A DNA stretch of 64,000 nt from Thermoanaerobaculia bacterium (GCA_022822365.1 JAJEBV010000041.1:45890-109889), one strand, 5' to 3'. Shown: positions 1 through 9,207, counted from the stretch's first letter. Program-made: numbers and translations. The notes: generated by a model not told the origin, from the sequence alone.

Positions 1-2
1 TA

Positions 3-3000
3 CGCGGCGGCAGGCTAGAGGAGGCAGTGCGCGATCCCAGTCAATCCGGGTTCGGCGCCGACTTCTTCATGCCGTCCGAGCACGGCGACGCGACGCTGTG
101 CCGCCGGTGCGGCGCGATAGGGAAGGGCGACTTAGCTTGTGGCTGTGACGCAGCGATCGACGTGATGCGCTGCGAACCGCACAAGGACCACACGGACCGG
201 CTCGGCAAGTGCGCGGCCTGCGGCTACCGTCGGGGCGGCCTTGGTGATCCGGTCCAAGAGATCGTCCACGGCTCAGACGGGCCGAATGCCGTCATCGCCA
301 CAGCGCTGATCGAGCTGCTGCCTAAAGAGAGGCGGAAAGTGCTCGCCTTTGCCGACAGCCGGCAGGAGGCGGCATTCTTCGCGTGGTATGCCGAGGATTC
401 CTACAAGCGGTTGCGGGACCGGAATCTGATCTTCCGGGCTGTGCGAGACGCGCCGGATGGGGAAGGCCTGAGCATCGAGGATCTGACCAGCAGACTGCAC
501 GAGGTGTGGGAGCAAGCCGGGCTGTTCAGAGCCTCCGACACGCCGGAGACTCGCCGCCGAACAGTCCTCGCCTCGATTCTTCGCGAGATCGTCACGGAAG
601 AACGGCGAATCTCGCTGAGCGGTGTCGGTCTCGTTCGGTGGAGCGTCGCGCTTCCCGCGGACTTCTCAGTCCCGACCGGCCTGCTCGAACAGCCCTGGGC
701 ACTCTCGGAGAGCGAAGCGTTGAGCCTGGTTCAGTACTGCCTCAGCGTACTCTCGGCTCGCCGCGCCCTTAGCTTGCCGCGAACGGAGGGCGTTCCGGCC
801 TGGGGCGAGGTCTCTACACTGCCCCAGACGGCCTACGGCCTGGGAAGGCCTGGCGGGCGCGCTCACGTTGCGGAATGGGGAAGCCGGGCTTCCGGGCTCG
901 TCAGGCACTTTCTTCCCCGCGTGTTGGGCGAGAACGGACGGGACGAGGAGACGGTCCGTGACCTGAGCGCGCAGGCCGCGTACGAGGTTTGGAGGTCCTT
1001 GACCGCGATGCGGAGCACACCGCTGCTGGTCCGCGGGAAGTTCGACGGGACGTTTCGTCTGGGTTCGGAATGGCTGCGACTTCACCCTGTCGGGGACGGT
1101 TCGATCTGGTGCTGCGATACCTGCACCACGCTGACGCCGCACTTCGTTCGAGGCGTGTGTCCCCGCACCGGCTGCTTCGGGCGCCTCCAGCCAGCGAATC
1201 CTGAGGCCGCTGCGGAGAACCACTACAGGCTGCTCTACGAGAGCCTCGATCTGCCACCCCGGCTCCGGGCCGAGGAGCACACAGCCCAGGTCGCCCCGGA
1301 ACAGGCCCGGCGCTTGCAGGAGGAGTTCAAGGAGGGACAGATTCAACTCCTCAGCTCCTCGACGACGTTCGAGGTGGGTGTGAGCCTTGGCGATCTCGAC
1401 GCGGTTTTTCTCCGTAATGTCCCGCCCGAGCCATTCAACTACGTCCAGCGAGTGGGGCGGGCCGGGCGCGGAGAGCGAGCCGGTTTGGCGGTGACCTACT
1501 GCCGGCGCAACCCGCACGATCTTCACCACTACGAGAATCCGGAAGCGAGCATGATCCACGGCGATGTGGATCCGCCGAAACTCCACCTTTCGAACGATCG
1601 CATCGTCTTGCGCCACGTGGCGGCGGCCGTCCTGAGCGGGTTCTTCCGTCACCACCGACAGCGTTTCGCGAACGTCGCCGACTTCCTCGAGGATTGGAAG
1701 GTGCCGCGGGCGGCGCTCGATTTCACCACTTGGTGCCAAGAGAACGCGACCCCCATTGAGTCCATGCTGACCCAGATCGTCCCTGAGCAGGTGGCAGACG
1801 CCGTCGGGCTCTCGGATCGGCACTGGATCGAGCGCATCGCCGGTCCCGACAGCCGGCTTGGCCTCGCCGAGGCTGAGGTCTGTTCAGAGTACCTTGAACT
1901 GGAGGACATCGAATCCGCTGCCGTGGATCAGCGTGACTACAGGAAGGCTCAGCGTGTCAAGAAACGGATGGACACGGTCACAGGGCGTACGACTCTGGAG
2001 TTCCTTTCCCGTAAGGCAGTCATCCCCAAGTACGGCTTCCCGGTCGACGTCGTCGAATTGCATTCGTGGCAGGTCGGGCGCGATGACGCCAGCGTCGCCC
2101 TCCAGCGCGATCTCTCGCAGGCGATCGCCGAGTACGCGCCGGGCGGGAAGGTCGTGGCCAACAAGCTCGAGTGGGAGTCCTGCGGGATCAGGAGAGTGTC
2201 CGGTAAGGAATGGCCCGTACGCATGTACCGGTACGACGACTCGAGAAGCTTCGAGCAGTGGACCGAGGGAAGATCCGATGCGCCTGCCAACGTACGGAAG
2301 AAGTACCTGATTCCGCGGTTTGGTTTCGTCACGCCCCTGTTCAGGGACCCTAAGCCTCCTAGGCGACGAGCGCACAGGGTGTACAGCACTCGTCCGTTCT
2401 TCCAGAGTTTTTCGGAGGCCGGCGCCGATGTCGCGCGAAACCGCTCCGGGTTGTGGGTCAGTTCGGCCGCCTCGGGAACCCTGGTCGTGCTCTGCGAAGG
2501 CCACGGCGGTCGAGGGTTCCTCGTTTGCCGGTCATGCGGCGCCCATTCCGCGAAGCGCACGGCCAAACACGAGACTCCATCGGGTCGGGAGTGCAGGGGA
2601 ACGCTGGAACAGTTCTCGCTGGGCCACGAACTGGTCACGGACGTGGTTCGGATGGAGTTCCCGGACCTGCGAGACCAGTGGACGGCATACTCGGTCGCCT
2701 ACGCGATTCTCCTGGGAGCGGCTGACGCCCTCGGAGTTCCGCAGAACGACCTGAACGTCACGATTACGGCCGGGACCGAACCGGATTCATCGGCGGTTGT
2801 GCTCTACGACAACGTTCCGGGCGGTGCCGGCCTGGTCACTCAACTGGACGACGACGATGTTCTGCTGCGAGTGCTTGCCGGGGCGCGTCGACGCGTGACC
2901 GGCGGCTGCGGCTGCGATGTCAGTTGCTATGGCTGTCTGCGGAGCTATCGCAACCAGTTCGCTCATCCTCATCTTGACCGTAGGCAGGCACAGGCGGTCC

Positions 3001-3035
3001 TCGACCAGCTTGAGATCTCCAGCCCGGGGCGTTGA
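3..3035 (+). CDS. DEAD/DEAH-box helicase C-terminal part with DUF1998 domain (5' truncated by window edge)
   Basis: The frame is open to the left edge, so the GTG at 27 is only the first possible start in the window and the motor's N-terminal half (Walker A and DEAD/DEAH box) lies outside. A cysteine-rich zinc-ribbon-like segment (CRRCG, then CAACG, roughly residues 25-70) precedes the second RecA-like domain. That domain shows KVLAFADSRQEAAFF near residue 105 and motif VI, QRVGRAGRG, near 475. The C-terminus carries a DUF1998 signature: LYDNVPGGAGL followed by the cysteine cluster GCGCDVSCYGC near residue 960. Helicase plus DUF1998 fusions occur in MrfA-type repair helicases and in large helicases of defence islands; DISARM splits the two parts between DrmA and DrmB. 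Which applies here depends on the left neighbours, which are not visible. Family assignment is confident; the role is not. Confidence 0.85.
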   Translation, partial: RGGRLEEAVRDPSQSGFGADFFMPSEHGDATLCRRCGAIGKGDLACGCDAAIDVMRCEPHKDHTDRLGKCAACGYRRGGLGDPVQEIVHGSDGPNAVIATALIELLPKERRKVLAFADSRQEAAFFAWYAEDSYKRLRDRNLIFRAVRDAPDGEGLSIEDLTSRLHEVWEQAGLFRASDTPETRRRTVLASILREIVTEERRISLSGVGLVRWSVALPADFSVPTGLLEQPWALSESEALSLVQYCLSVLSARRALSLPRTEGVPAWGEVSTLPQTAYGLGRPGGRAHVAEWGSRASGLVRHFLPRVLGENGRDEETVRDLSAQAAYEVWRSLTAMRSTPLLVRGKFDGTFRLGSEWLRLHPVGDGSIWCCDTCTTLTPHFVRGVCPRTGCFGRLQPANPEAAAENHYRLLYESLDLPPRLRAEEHTAQVAPEQARRLQEEFKEGQIQLLSSSTTFEVGVSLGDLDAVFLRNVPPEPFNYVQRVGRAGRGERAGLAVTYCRRNPHDLHHYENPEASMIHGDVDPPKLHLSNDRIVLRHVAAAVLSGFFRHHRQRFANVADFLEDWKVPRAALDFTTWCQENATPIESMLTQIVPEQVADAVGLSDRHWIERIAGPDSRLGLAEAEVCSEYLELEDIESAAVDQRDYRKAQRVKKRMDTVTGRTTLEFLSRKAVIPKYGFPVDVVELHSWQVGRDDASVALQRDLSQAIAEYAPGGKVVANKLEWESCGIRRVSGKEWPVRMYRYDDSRSFEQWTEGRSDAPANVRKKYLIPRFGFVTPLFRDPKPPRRRAHRVYSTRPFFQSFSEAGADVARNRSGLWVSSAASGTLVVLCEGHGGRGFLVCRSCGAHSAKRTAKHETPSGRECRGTLEQFSLGHELVTDVVRMEFPDLRDQWTAYSVAYAILLGAADALGVPQNDLNVTITAGTEPDSSAVVLYDNVPGGAGLVTQLDDDDVLLRVLAGARRRVTGGCGCDVSCYGCLRSYRNQFAHPHLDRRQAQAVLDQLEISSPGR

Positions 3036-3041
3036 TACTCT
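3036..3041 (+). promoter_or_regulatory. -10 box (TACTCT) of the LLM oxidoreductase gene
   Basis: TACTCT starts on the base after the helicase stop codon and ends 9 bases before the ATG at 3051. No Shine-Dalgarno sequence fits between them, so the transcript would be leaderless or nearly so. A weak TTGAGA lies about 20 bases upstream. Inferred from sequence only. Confidence 0.45.
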
Positions 3042-3050
3042 GCCGCCGCC

Positions 3051-3980
3051 ATGACCACGACCGATACAGCACGCAACGGCCTCCCGGCCATCTCGCTCGC
3101 CGCGGTGCCGGGCCGCCGCCGGCTGACTCTCGATCTCGCGCGGGAGATCGAGCGCCGCGGCTTCAGCGGCATCTACTGCCCGAGCATGGGCGACGGGTTG
3201 GCGTTGTGCGAGGGGATCGCGCTGTGCACCGAGCGCATCCACTTCGGGACCTCGATCGTCAACATCTACACCCGGCACGTGACGGAGTTCGCGCACACGG
3301 CGTCCTTCATCCACGAGGTGTCCCAGGGGCGGTTCTGGTTCGGCGTGGGCGTCAGCCACGCGCCGGCGCATGCGCGGCTCGGCGTTACCGTCGGCAAGCC
3401 GCTGGGGGACATCCGTGCTTTCGTGGACGAAGTGAAGGCGGTGCGGGGCGCCGGCGAACTGCCGCCGATCGTCCTCGCCACGCTGCGCGACCGGATGATC
3501 GCCACGGCAGCCGAGATCGGCGACGGCATGGTGTTCGCGAACGGCGCCCGTTCCCGCATGGGTCACTCGCTGGCGGCGGCGGGGGAGAAGGCGACCGACC
3601 CGGACTTCTTCGTCGGCAACATGATCCCGACCGTGATCTCCGACGACCGCGACCTGGCGGCGGCGCGCAACCGGAAGACGCTCAGCCGCTACGCGCTGCT
3701 GCCGAACTACCGCAACTACTGGAAGGCGGCCGGCTACGTCGAGGAGATGGAAGCCGTGGAGCAGGCCGTCGAGCGGGGCGAGACGGAGCGCATTCCGGCC
3801 CTCCTCTCCGACCGCTGGCTGGCGGATTGCACCCTGTTCGGGACAGCCGCGGAGGTTCGCGAAGGAGTCGAGCGCTGGTTCGACGCCGGCATTCGCACTC
3901 CCATCCTCGTTCCGTCGTCGGCGGCGGGCAACCAGATCAAGGCGTTCGAAGAGCTGTTCGCCGCCTTCGACGGGAGCTGA
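3051..3980 (+). CDS. LLM-class flavin-dependent oxidoreductase (luciferase-like)
   Basis: The 309-residue protein has the bacterial-luciferase-like TIM-barrel pattern: an early FSGIYCPSMGDGLALCEGIALCTERI-like stretch (about residues 38-63), then FGTSIVNIYTRHV, and GRFWFGVGVSHAPAHARLG, where the flavin is expected. Relatives use reduced FMN or F420 to oxidise small organic substrates; the cofactor and substrate cannot be read from this sequence. It is a single gene that converges on mutL with 20 bases between stops. The ATG at 3051 was chosen because it follows a -10 box at a fixed short distance and begins the conserved barrel sequence. It is probably unrelated in function to the upstream helicase. 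Confidence 0.8.
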   Translation: MTTTDTARNGLPAISLAAVPGRRRLTLDLAREIERRGFSGIYCPSMGDGLALCEGIALCTERIHFGTSIVNIYTRHVTEFAHTASFIHEVSQGRFWFGVGVSHAPAHARLGVTVGKPLGDIRAFVDEVKAVRGAGELPPIVLATLRDRMIATAAEIGDGMVFANGARSRMGHSLAAAGEKATDPDFFVGNMIPTVISDDRDLAAARNRKTLSRYALLPNYRNYWKAAGYVEEMEAVEQAVERGETERIPALLSDRWLADCTLFGTAAEVREGVERWFDAGIRTPILVPSSAAGNQIKAFEELFAAFDGS

Positions 3981-4000
3981 GGGGATGACGGCAGGCCATC

Positions 4001-5908
4001 TCAACGACGCTTGAACCGCCGCTCCAGGTCGCGGTCCGTGAGTTCCAGCACGACCGGGCGACCGTGCGGGCAGGTGTAGGGATGCTCGCAGGCGAAGAGC
4101 TCCGCGATCAGGCTCTCCATTTTCTCCGCCGACAGCGCCTCGTGCATCTTGACCGCGGCCCTGCAGGCCCGGCTGGCCGCCAGCTGCGTCAGGAGGTATT
4201 CGCCCAGCGCCCCCTCCTCGCTCGGCAGCTCATCCCCGCCGGCGACCTGCGTCGCGATCCGCAGCACCAGGCTCTCCGCTTCCCTGTCCGGCAGCACGGC
4301 GGGGATGGCCGTGATCGCGGCGCTGCCGCCGGAGAAGCTGCTGACCGAGTAGCCGCAGCGCTCCAGCCCGGCGGAGCACTCCGCGAGCGCCGCGTTCTCG
4401 GCCGCGGAGAGTTCCAGTACGCGCGGCACGAGCAGGGTCTGGCTGGCTGGCTCCTGCTCGGCGAGACTGTGGCGGAACCGCTCGTAGAGAATCCGCTCGT
4501 GGGCCACGTGCTGGTCCACGACCAGCAACGACTCCGGACCCTCGAGCAGGATCATCGTGCCCTTGTACTGTCCGATCAGCCGGAGCGACTCCCGGGCCTT
4601 GCCCGACAGGCGCACCGGGCGGGACGGCTCCGGCCGGTAGGCGACCTCCGCCAGCTTTCCTGCGGGCCCCGGCTGGGCGCCGCCATAGCGGGCCGCAAGC
4701 TCGGCCGCCCAGGCGGGCGCCTCCGGCGCCGGGACCCCTTCCTCCCGGTGGTCTTCCCCTGCCGCGCCGGACGGCCACCACGCCGCCGCGGCCCCGGTTT
4801 CGCGCAGTTGTCCGGCGCCGGTCCAGGCGGGCGGCGCCACCGGTCCTCCCAACTCGCGCAGCGGCGCCGGTTCCTCCCCCTTGGCGGCCTCGAGTCCCCT
4901 GCGCAGCGCGCTGCCGACACGGCCGAGCAGCGCCGCGTCGCGGAACCGGACCTCGGCCTTCTGCGGGTGTACGTTCACGTCGACGGACTCGGGCGGGATG
5001 TCGAGGAACAGGAAGAGAGCGGGCGGCCGCTCTCCCTTCATCAGGTCGCGCACCGCCTTGTAGTAGATGCTGAGTACGGCTCGGTCCCTCAGCAGGCGGC
5101 CGTTGACGAACAGGAACAGGCGCCGGCCCTTCGTCGTCTCCCGGTCGCCGACGAAGCCGGAGATTCCCTGCTCCCTCCTGGCCTCGGGCAAAGGCGTGAG
5201 GTGGCTCACGAGGTCTTCGCCGAACAACTGCGCGATCCGGTTCAGCCGACCGGCCGCGTCGACTCCGGTCGCCTGGGCCCGCAGCAGCTCCCGCCCCGGC
5301 GACTCGGCGTCGGGGGCGTGGCGCAGAACGAAGGTCACGTCCGGCCGCGCCAGCGCGTAACCCTGGACCACGGTCAGCGCGTGACGGAGCTCCGTCGCGG
5401 GACGCTTCAGGAACTGCTTGCGGGCCGGCACGTTGTAGAACAGGGACTCGACCGTCACCGTGGTGCCGCGGGGGCGGCTCACGGGTTCCTCGACCGCCAG
5501 CCGGCCGCCTTCGACCACCAGCCGATGTCCGTCTCCGGCCGACCGGGCGGTCAGGAGCTCGCACTTCGACACCGCGGCAATCGACGCCAGGGCCTCTCCG
5601 CGAAAGCCGAGGGTCGCCACCTCCAGCAGGTCCTCGAAGGAGGCGATCTTGCTCGTCGCATGGCGTTCGAGTGCGAGGGGCGCGTCCTCAGCGGCGATTC
5701 CGCCGCCGTCGTCGGCCACCGAGATCAGGTCGCGTCCGCCGTTCTCCAGTTCGATCTCGATGCGGCCGGCGCCCGCGTCGAGGGCGTTCTCCACAAGCTC
5801 CTTGACCACGGAAGACGGCCGCTCCACCACCTCGCCCGCCGCGATCTTGGAGATCAGCGCGTCGGGAAGGCGCTGCAGGCCGAGCCGTTCCGGGCTGGGT
5901 CCGGTCAT
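4001..5908 (-). CDS. mutL: DNA mismatch repair protein MutL
   Basis: MutL is the ATPase that links MutS mismatch recognition to strand removal. This 635-residue protein has the full GHKL ATPase set: ENALDAGA (residues 40-47), DDGGGI, ATSKI and GFRGEALASI. The C-terminal dimerisation domain contains DQHVAHERILYE at about 465, which fits the metal-binding endonuclease motif DQHA(X)2E(X)4E with one Ala-to-Val change, and CPHGRP near 613. It is therefore expected to be a nicking-type MutL, as in bacteria without MutH. The start ATG overlaps the recO stop by one base (TGATG), indicating coupling. mutS lies 16 kb away in its own unit. Confidence 0.97.
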   Translation of the reverse strand: MTGPSPERLGLQRLPDALISKIAAGEVVERPSSVVKELVENALDAGAGRIEIELENGGRDLISVADDGGGIAAEDAPLALERHATSKIASFEDLLEVATLGFRGEALASIAAVSKCELLTARSAGDGHRLVVEGGRLAVEEPVSRPRGTTVTVESLFYNVPARKQFLKRPATELRHALTVVQGYALARPDVTFVLRHAPDAESPGRELLRAQATGVDAAGRLNRIAQLFGEDLVSHLTPLPEARREQGISGFVGDRETTKGRRLFLFVNGRLLRDRAVLSIYYKAVRDLMKGERPPALFLFLDIPPESVDVNVHPQKAEVRFRDAALLGRVGSALRRGLEAAKGEEPAPLRELGGPVAPPAWTGAGQLRETGAAAAWWPSGAAGEDHREEGVPAPEAPAWAAELAARYGGAQPGPAGKLAEVAYRPEPSRPVRLSGKARESLRLIGQYKGTMILLEGPESLLVVDQHVAHERILYERFRHSLAEQEPASQTLLVPRVLELSAAENAALAECSAGLERCGYSVSSFSGGSAAITAIPAVLPDREAESLVLRIATQVAGGDELPSEEGALGEYLLTQLAASRACRAAVKMHEALSAEKMESLIAELFACEHPYTCPHGRPVVLELTDRDLERRFKRR

Positions 5909-6672
5909 CAGGGCGCCATGTCCCGCAGGGTCCGCTGCATCACGCCGTAGCTCTTCAGTTCCCGGCCCAGGAAGGCGCGGCGCACCTCGCGCGTCAACGA
6001 CTCGACCGATCTGAGCGTCGCCTCGTCGACCTGTCCGTTCGCCTGCAGGCTCGCGAGATCCGAGCCGCCGATCCGGCGCAGGAAGTCCAGGGGCTCAGCC
6101 CCCACCCTTCGGTTCGCGCCCGCGCCGCCGCCGCAGGAAGGACACAGGAGGCCGGCCGCGTCGACTGCCAGGAAAGCCTCGTCGGCGATGGCCTTGCCGC
6201 AGGCGGGACAGCGGCGGGGCGTAGGGAAGACGCCGCTCAGGCGCAGGGTCCAGCATTCCAGGTAGCGCGCGGCGAGCCAGCGGTCGCAGCCGTCGAGCAG
6301 TGCCTGGACCGTGGTGTCCAGGAGGCGGTAGAGGTGGTTCTCCGGCTCGTCCTCCTGCGCGAAGACCTGCATGTGTTCCGCCAGGTAGGACGATACGAGG
6401 ATCCCTTCCAGGTCCTCGTGCAGGGATCGCGCGCTGCGGATCATCTCCGCCTCGCCGAGCCGAACGAGTTCGCGCTCCGGCTTCTCGAACCACGTCAGGT
6501 GGACCTTGGCGAGCTGCTGCAGCTCGCCGCCGAAACGGCTGAAGCGCGTCCGCGCGCTGCGGGCCGCTCCACGTTTCAGTCCCCGATCGCGACTGAGGAA
6601 GACGACGATGCGGTCCCGTTCGTGCAGGTCCGTCGTCTGGAGCAGCAGCGCCTCGCCGCTGTGCTGCTTCAT
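5908..6672 (-). CDS. recO: DNA repair protein RecO
   Basis: RecO works with RecR to load RecA onto SSB-coated single-stranded DNA and to anneal strands. The 254-residue length is typical. The N-terminus (EALLLQTTDLHERDRIVVFLS) matches the OB fold, and the C-terminal half has a four-cysteine zinc site, CPACG...CPSCG, at about residues 158-182. It sits between mgtE (19-base gap) and mutL (one-base overlap), so recO and mutL are probably co-translated. No start other than the ATG at 6672 preserves the OB-fold N-terminus. Confidence 0.95.
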   Translation of the reverse strand: MKQHSGEALLLQTTDLHERDRIVVFLSRDRGLKRGAARSARTRFSRFGGELQQLAKVHLTWFEKPERELVRLGEAEMIRSARSLHEDLEGILVSSYLAEHMQVFAQEDEPENHLYRLLDTTVQALLDGCDRWLAARYLECWTLRLSGVFPTPRRCPACGKAIADEAFLAVDAAGLLCPSCGGGAGANRRVGAEPLDFLRRIGGSDLASLQANGQVDEATLRSVESLTREVRRAFLGRELKSYGVMQRTLRDMAP

Positions 6673-6691
6673 GCCCGGAACCCGCCGCCGC

Positions 6692-8062
6692 TCAGCGGAC
6701 CAGCCAGTCGATCATCAGGGTCGCCAGGCCGAAGTAGACGAGGATGCCGGTGATGTCGCTGCTGGTCGTGACCATGGGACCGGAAGCGATCGCCGGATCG
6801 ATCCCGATCCGCTCGAACGCCATGGGCAGCAGCGAGCCGATCAGGGAGGCGAGCACGATGGCCAGGAACAGCGAACTGGCAACGACCGCGCTGTACGCCG
6901 GGTTCTGCTCCAGGAAGGCCGCCACCGCCGCCGCGACGGCGGCGCAGACGAGCGCCACCACGAGCCCGATGCGGATCTGCTGGAACAGAAACCGGCGCAT
7001 CCGGCCGCCGCCTTCGCCGATCCGGCCGGTCGCCAGGCCGCGCACGGTCAGTGTCATCGTCTGGCTGCCGATGTTGCCGCCCATGCCCATGACGACCGGC
7101 GCGAAGGCAAGGAGGAACGCCTCGTTGAGCCGGAGCTGGAACTGCTTCATCAGCACGCCGGTCAGGGTCAGGCCGATCAGGTTGACCAGGAGCCAGGGCA
7201 ACCGGATGCCCGCGACGCGCCAGGCACGCTCCCGGTACAGCAGCTCGTCGTCGGAGGTGCCGACCATCTTGTAGAAATCCTCTTCGGCCTCCTCCTGCAC
7301 GATGTCGATCACGTCGTCGACGGTCACCAGCCCCAGCAGGCGGCGGCCTTCGTCCACTACCGGAATCGCCAGGAAGTCGTAGCGCGAAGCGAGCTGCGCC
7401 ACCTCCTCCTGGTCAGTGTCCGTCTTCGCCGTCACCAGGCCGCGGTTCATGATCTCGTTCAGGGTGCGGCTCGGAACGGAGAGCAGGAGCTCGCGCAGCG
7501 ACAGGACGCCGACCAGGCGCCCCTCCGGATCGACAACGTAGAGGTAGAAGATCATCTCCACTTCGCCGTGTTCGCGAATCTTGGCGATCGCGTCGCCGAC
7601 CGAGGTGTTTTCCGGCAGGGAGAAGAACTCGGTGTTCATGATCCGCCCGGCCGTGTCCTCCTCGTAGGCGAACTGCGTCTGCAACTCGTCGCGGTCCGGC
7701 CGGTCGAGCAAGGCCAGGACGGCCTCCCGCAGTTCGTCCTCCAGACCGTCGACGATCTCGACGCTGTCGTCGACCGCCAGGGGCGACAGCAGGCCGGCAA
7801 TCTCGGACGGAGCGAGCTCTTCCAGCAGCGGCCGCCGTTCGCCCGGTTCGAGCTCCAGCAGCACCTCGCCGGCCGAGTCCGGGTAGTCCTCGAGGGCGAG
7901 GCGGACGACGAACAACTGCTCCGTGGGCACGAGCTTCCGCAGCGCGGCGGCGACGTCTCCAGGCCGCACTTTGCTCAGCACGCGAGACAGGTTCCGGCGC
8001 GCGCCGCGCCGGGCCAGCCGGCGCATCGTGTCGCCCAGAATCTCGACTCGCTGGGTGGACAT
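6692..8062 (-). CDS. mgtE: Magnesium transporter MgtE
   Basis: MgtE is a Mg2+-gated Mg2+ channel of the inner membrane. The 456-residue protein has the expected order: an N-terminal superhelical domain (about residues 15-130), paired CBS domains (about 135-255, with AGRIMNTEFFSLPENTSVGDA and GLVTVDDVIDI), a plug helix, and five C-terminal membrane segments. PVVMGMGGNIGSQTMTL matches the pore signature. It lies 17 bases downstream of ridA and upstream of recO-mutL, so it is probably transcribed with them although its job is unrelated. No magnesium riboswitch is visible in the short gap upstream. Confidence 0.95.
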   Translation of the reverse strand: MSTQRVEILGDTMRRLARRGARRNLSRVLSKVRPGDVAAALRKLVPTEQLFVVRLALEDYPDSAGEVLLELEPGERRPLLEELAPSEIAGLLSPLAVDDSVEIVDGLEDELREAVLALLDRPDRDELQTQFAYEEDTAGRIMNTEFFSLPENTSVGDAIAKIREHGEVEMIFYLYVVDPEGRLVGVLSLRELLLSVPSRTLNEIMNRGLVTAKTDTDQEEVAQLASRYDFLAIPVVDEGRRLLGLVTVDDVIDIVQEEAEEDFYKMVGTSDDELLYRERAWRVAGIRLPWLLVNLIGLTLTGVLMKQFQLRLNEAFLLAFAPVVMGMGGNIGSQTMTLTVRGLATGRIGEGGGRMRRFLFQQIRIGLVVALVCAAVAAAVAAFLEQNPAYSAVVASSLFLAIVLASLIGSLLPMAFERIGIDPAIASGPMVTTSSDITGILVYFGLATLMIDWLVR

Positions 8063-8079
8063 GACGCGCTGTCAGCCTT

Positions 8080-8553
8080 TCAGTCGACCTCGAAGACGGC
8101 GTCGATCTCGACCGGCACGTTGAACGGCAGCTTGTTCGTCCCCACCGCGAAGCGTGCGTGCCGCCCCTTCTCGCCGAACACGTCGACCATCAGGTCGGAG
8201 GCGCCGTTGATCACGGCCGGGTGATTCTCGAAGTCGTCGCTGCAGTTCACGAAGCCGCCGAGCTTCACGCAGCGCTTCACCCGCTCCAGGTCACCTTCGC
8301 AGGCGGCCCCCACGACCGCGACGATGTTGAGGCCGACGAGGCGGGCGGCCTCCTGCGCTTCCTCGAGGGAGTAGTCGACGCCGACCTTGCCGCGGTAGGC
8401 CAACTTCCCGTCCCTTACCGGGACCTGGCCGGACACGAAGACGAGGGAGCCGGTTCGCACGAACGGGACGTAGTTGGCGGCCGGCGCCGCCGGTTCCGGC
8501 AGTTCGATGCCCAGTGCTTCCAGCCGCTCCCTGGCCGTGGTTTCGCGCGTCAT
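8080..8553 (-). CDS. RidA/YjgF family protein
   Basis: The 157-residue protein matches the RidA/YjgF family, whose best known members hydrolyse reactive enamine/imine intermediates. Family signatures are LVFVSGQVPVRDGKL near residue 39, ARLVGLNIVAVV, and a C-terminal LPFNVPVEIDAVFEV. The longer N-terminus and the FVNCSDDFENHP segment suggest the YjgF-like subgroup rather than canonical RidA, and the usual substrate arginine near the end is not evident, so catalytic activity is uncertain. The ATG follows an AAGGGA ribosome site. A possible -10 box (TAGGGT, minus strand 8588-8583) lies 29 bases upstream, so this gene probably heads the ridA-mgtE-recO-mutL unit. Confidence 0.85.
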   Translation of the reverse strand: MTRETTARERLEALGIELPEPAAPAANYVPFVRTGSLVFVSGQVPVRDGKLAYRGKVGVDYSLEEAQEAARLVGLNIVAVVGAACEGDLERVKRCVKLGGFVNCSDDFENHPAVINGASDLMVDVFGEKGRHARFAVGTNKLPFNVPVEIDAVFEVD

Positions 8554-8661
8554 TCCCTTGGAGTTCCTTCGAGCAACGCCGAACCCTAGCAGCCGGAAAT
8601 CAACGCCGTGCCATGTCTTACGGCGGCTGGCCGGCCCTTCCCCTGACGCCAGACTCGGACG

Positions 8662-9207
8662 TCACTGGAGCAGAGTGAAGCGAGCCATCATCGCGACCAG
8701 CAAGGCCATGGCCGCCATCATGGAGCGGATGGACCACTTTGTCGCCGCGTACTCGGCCGCTCGGACTCTCTCCTGTTGCTCCAGGCGGCCCAGGAGCAGA
8801 TCCTTGAGGCCTTTGATCTCGGACCGGAGTGCTCTGGTCTCGTGAGCGAGCCTGGCTTCTGTCCCGTCCTTGGCTGCGCTGATCGCCGTTCGGAGGGATT
8901 CGGTCTCGTGAACGAGCCTGGCCTCTGTCCCGTCCTTGACTGCGCTGATCTCCGTTCGGAGGGATCCGGTCTCGTGAACGAGCCTGGCTTCCAGCGATCT
9001 GAAGTCCGCTCGAAGCAGCCGGGTCTGGTCGTTGATTCTCTGATCCAGAAGCTCCCGGACGCCGGCGATCCTCTCCGAGAGAACGGCGTTCACATGCGCG
9101 CACTCGTTCTCGATTCTCTCGGAGAGTTCGGCCCTGAGACGTACGAAGTCGCCCTCCTCGGCATGGGGCTTCGACTGCGCCGTGGGTCCGGCTGTTCCCG
9201 CAGTCAT
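8662..9207 (-). CDS. Coiled-coil protein with tandem repeats and a C-terminal membrane segment
   Basis: Not assigned to a named family. Starting at the ATG at 9207, which has a strong GGAAGGA ribosome site 8 bases upstream, the product is 181 residues; an ATG at 9288 would add 27 very basic residues. Most of the protein is predicted heptad-like coiled coil with many Arg/Glu pairs and a 22-residue repeat (ARLVHETxSLRTxISAxKDG) present about 2.5 times. It ends with a hydrophobic segment (MMAAMALLVAMMARFTLL) and almost no tail, so it is probably a tail-anchored protein with a cytoplasmic coiled coil. An ORF on the opposite strand over the same DNA lacks any such structure. It is probably a separate unit between rnc and ridA. 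Confidence 0.6.
   Translation of the reverse strand: MTAGTAGPTAQSKPHAEEGDFVRLRAELSERIENECAHVNAVLSERIAGVRELLDQRINDQTRLLRADFRSLEARLVHETGSLRTEISAVKDGTEARLVHETESLRTAISAAKDGTEARLAHETRALRSEIKGLKDLLLGRLEQQERVRAAEYAATKWSIRSMMAAMALLVAMMARFTLLQ
8836..9000. repeat. 66-bp tandem repeat inside the coiled-coil gene
   Basis: The 20-base phrase GGTCTCGTGAACGAGCCTGG, or a one-base variant, begins at 8836, 8902 and 8968, exactly 66 bases apart. The third unit is partial. The period is a multiple of three, so each copy encodes one 22-residue coiled-coil repeat. Confidence 0.85.

Noticed and set aside
1..3035. A complete DISARM or other named defence system
   Set aside because: Only one truncated helicase is visible; no methylase, PLD nuclease or other partner lies in the window, so a named system cannot be claimed.
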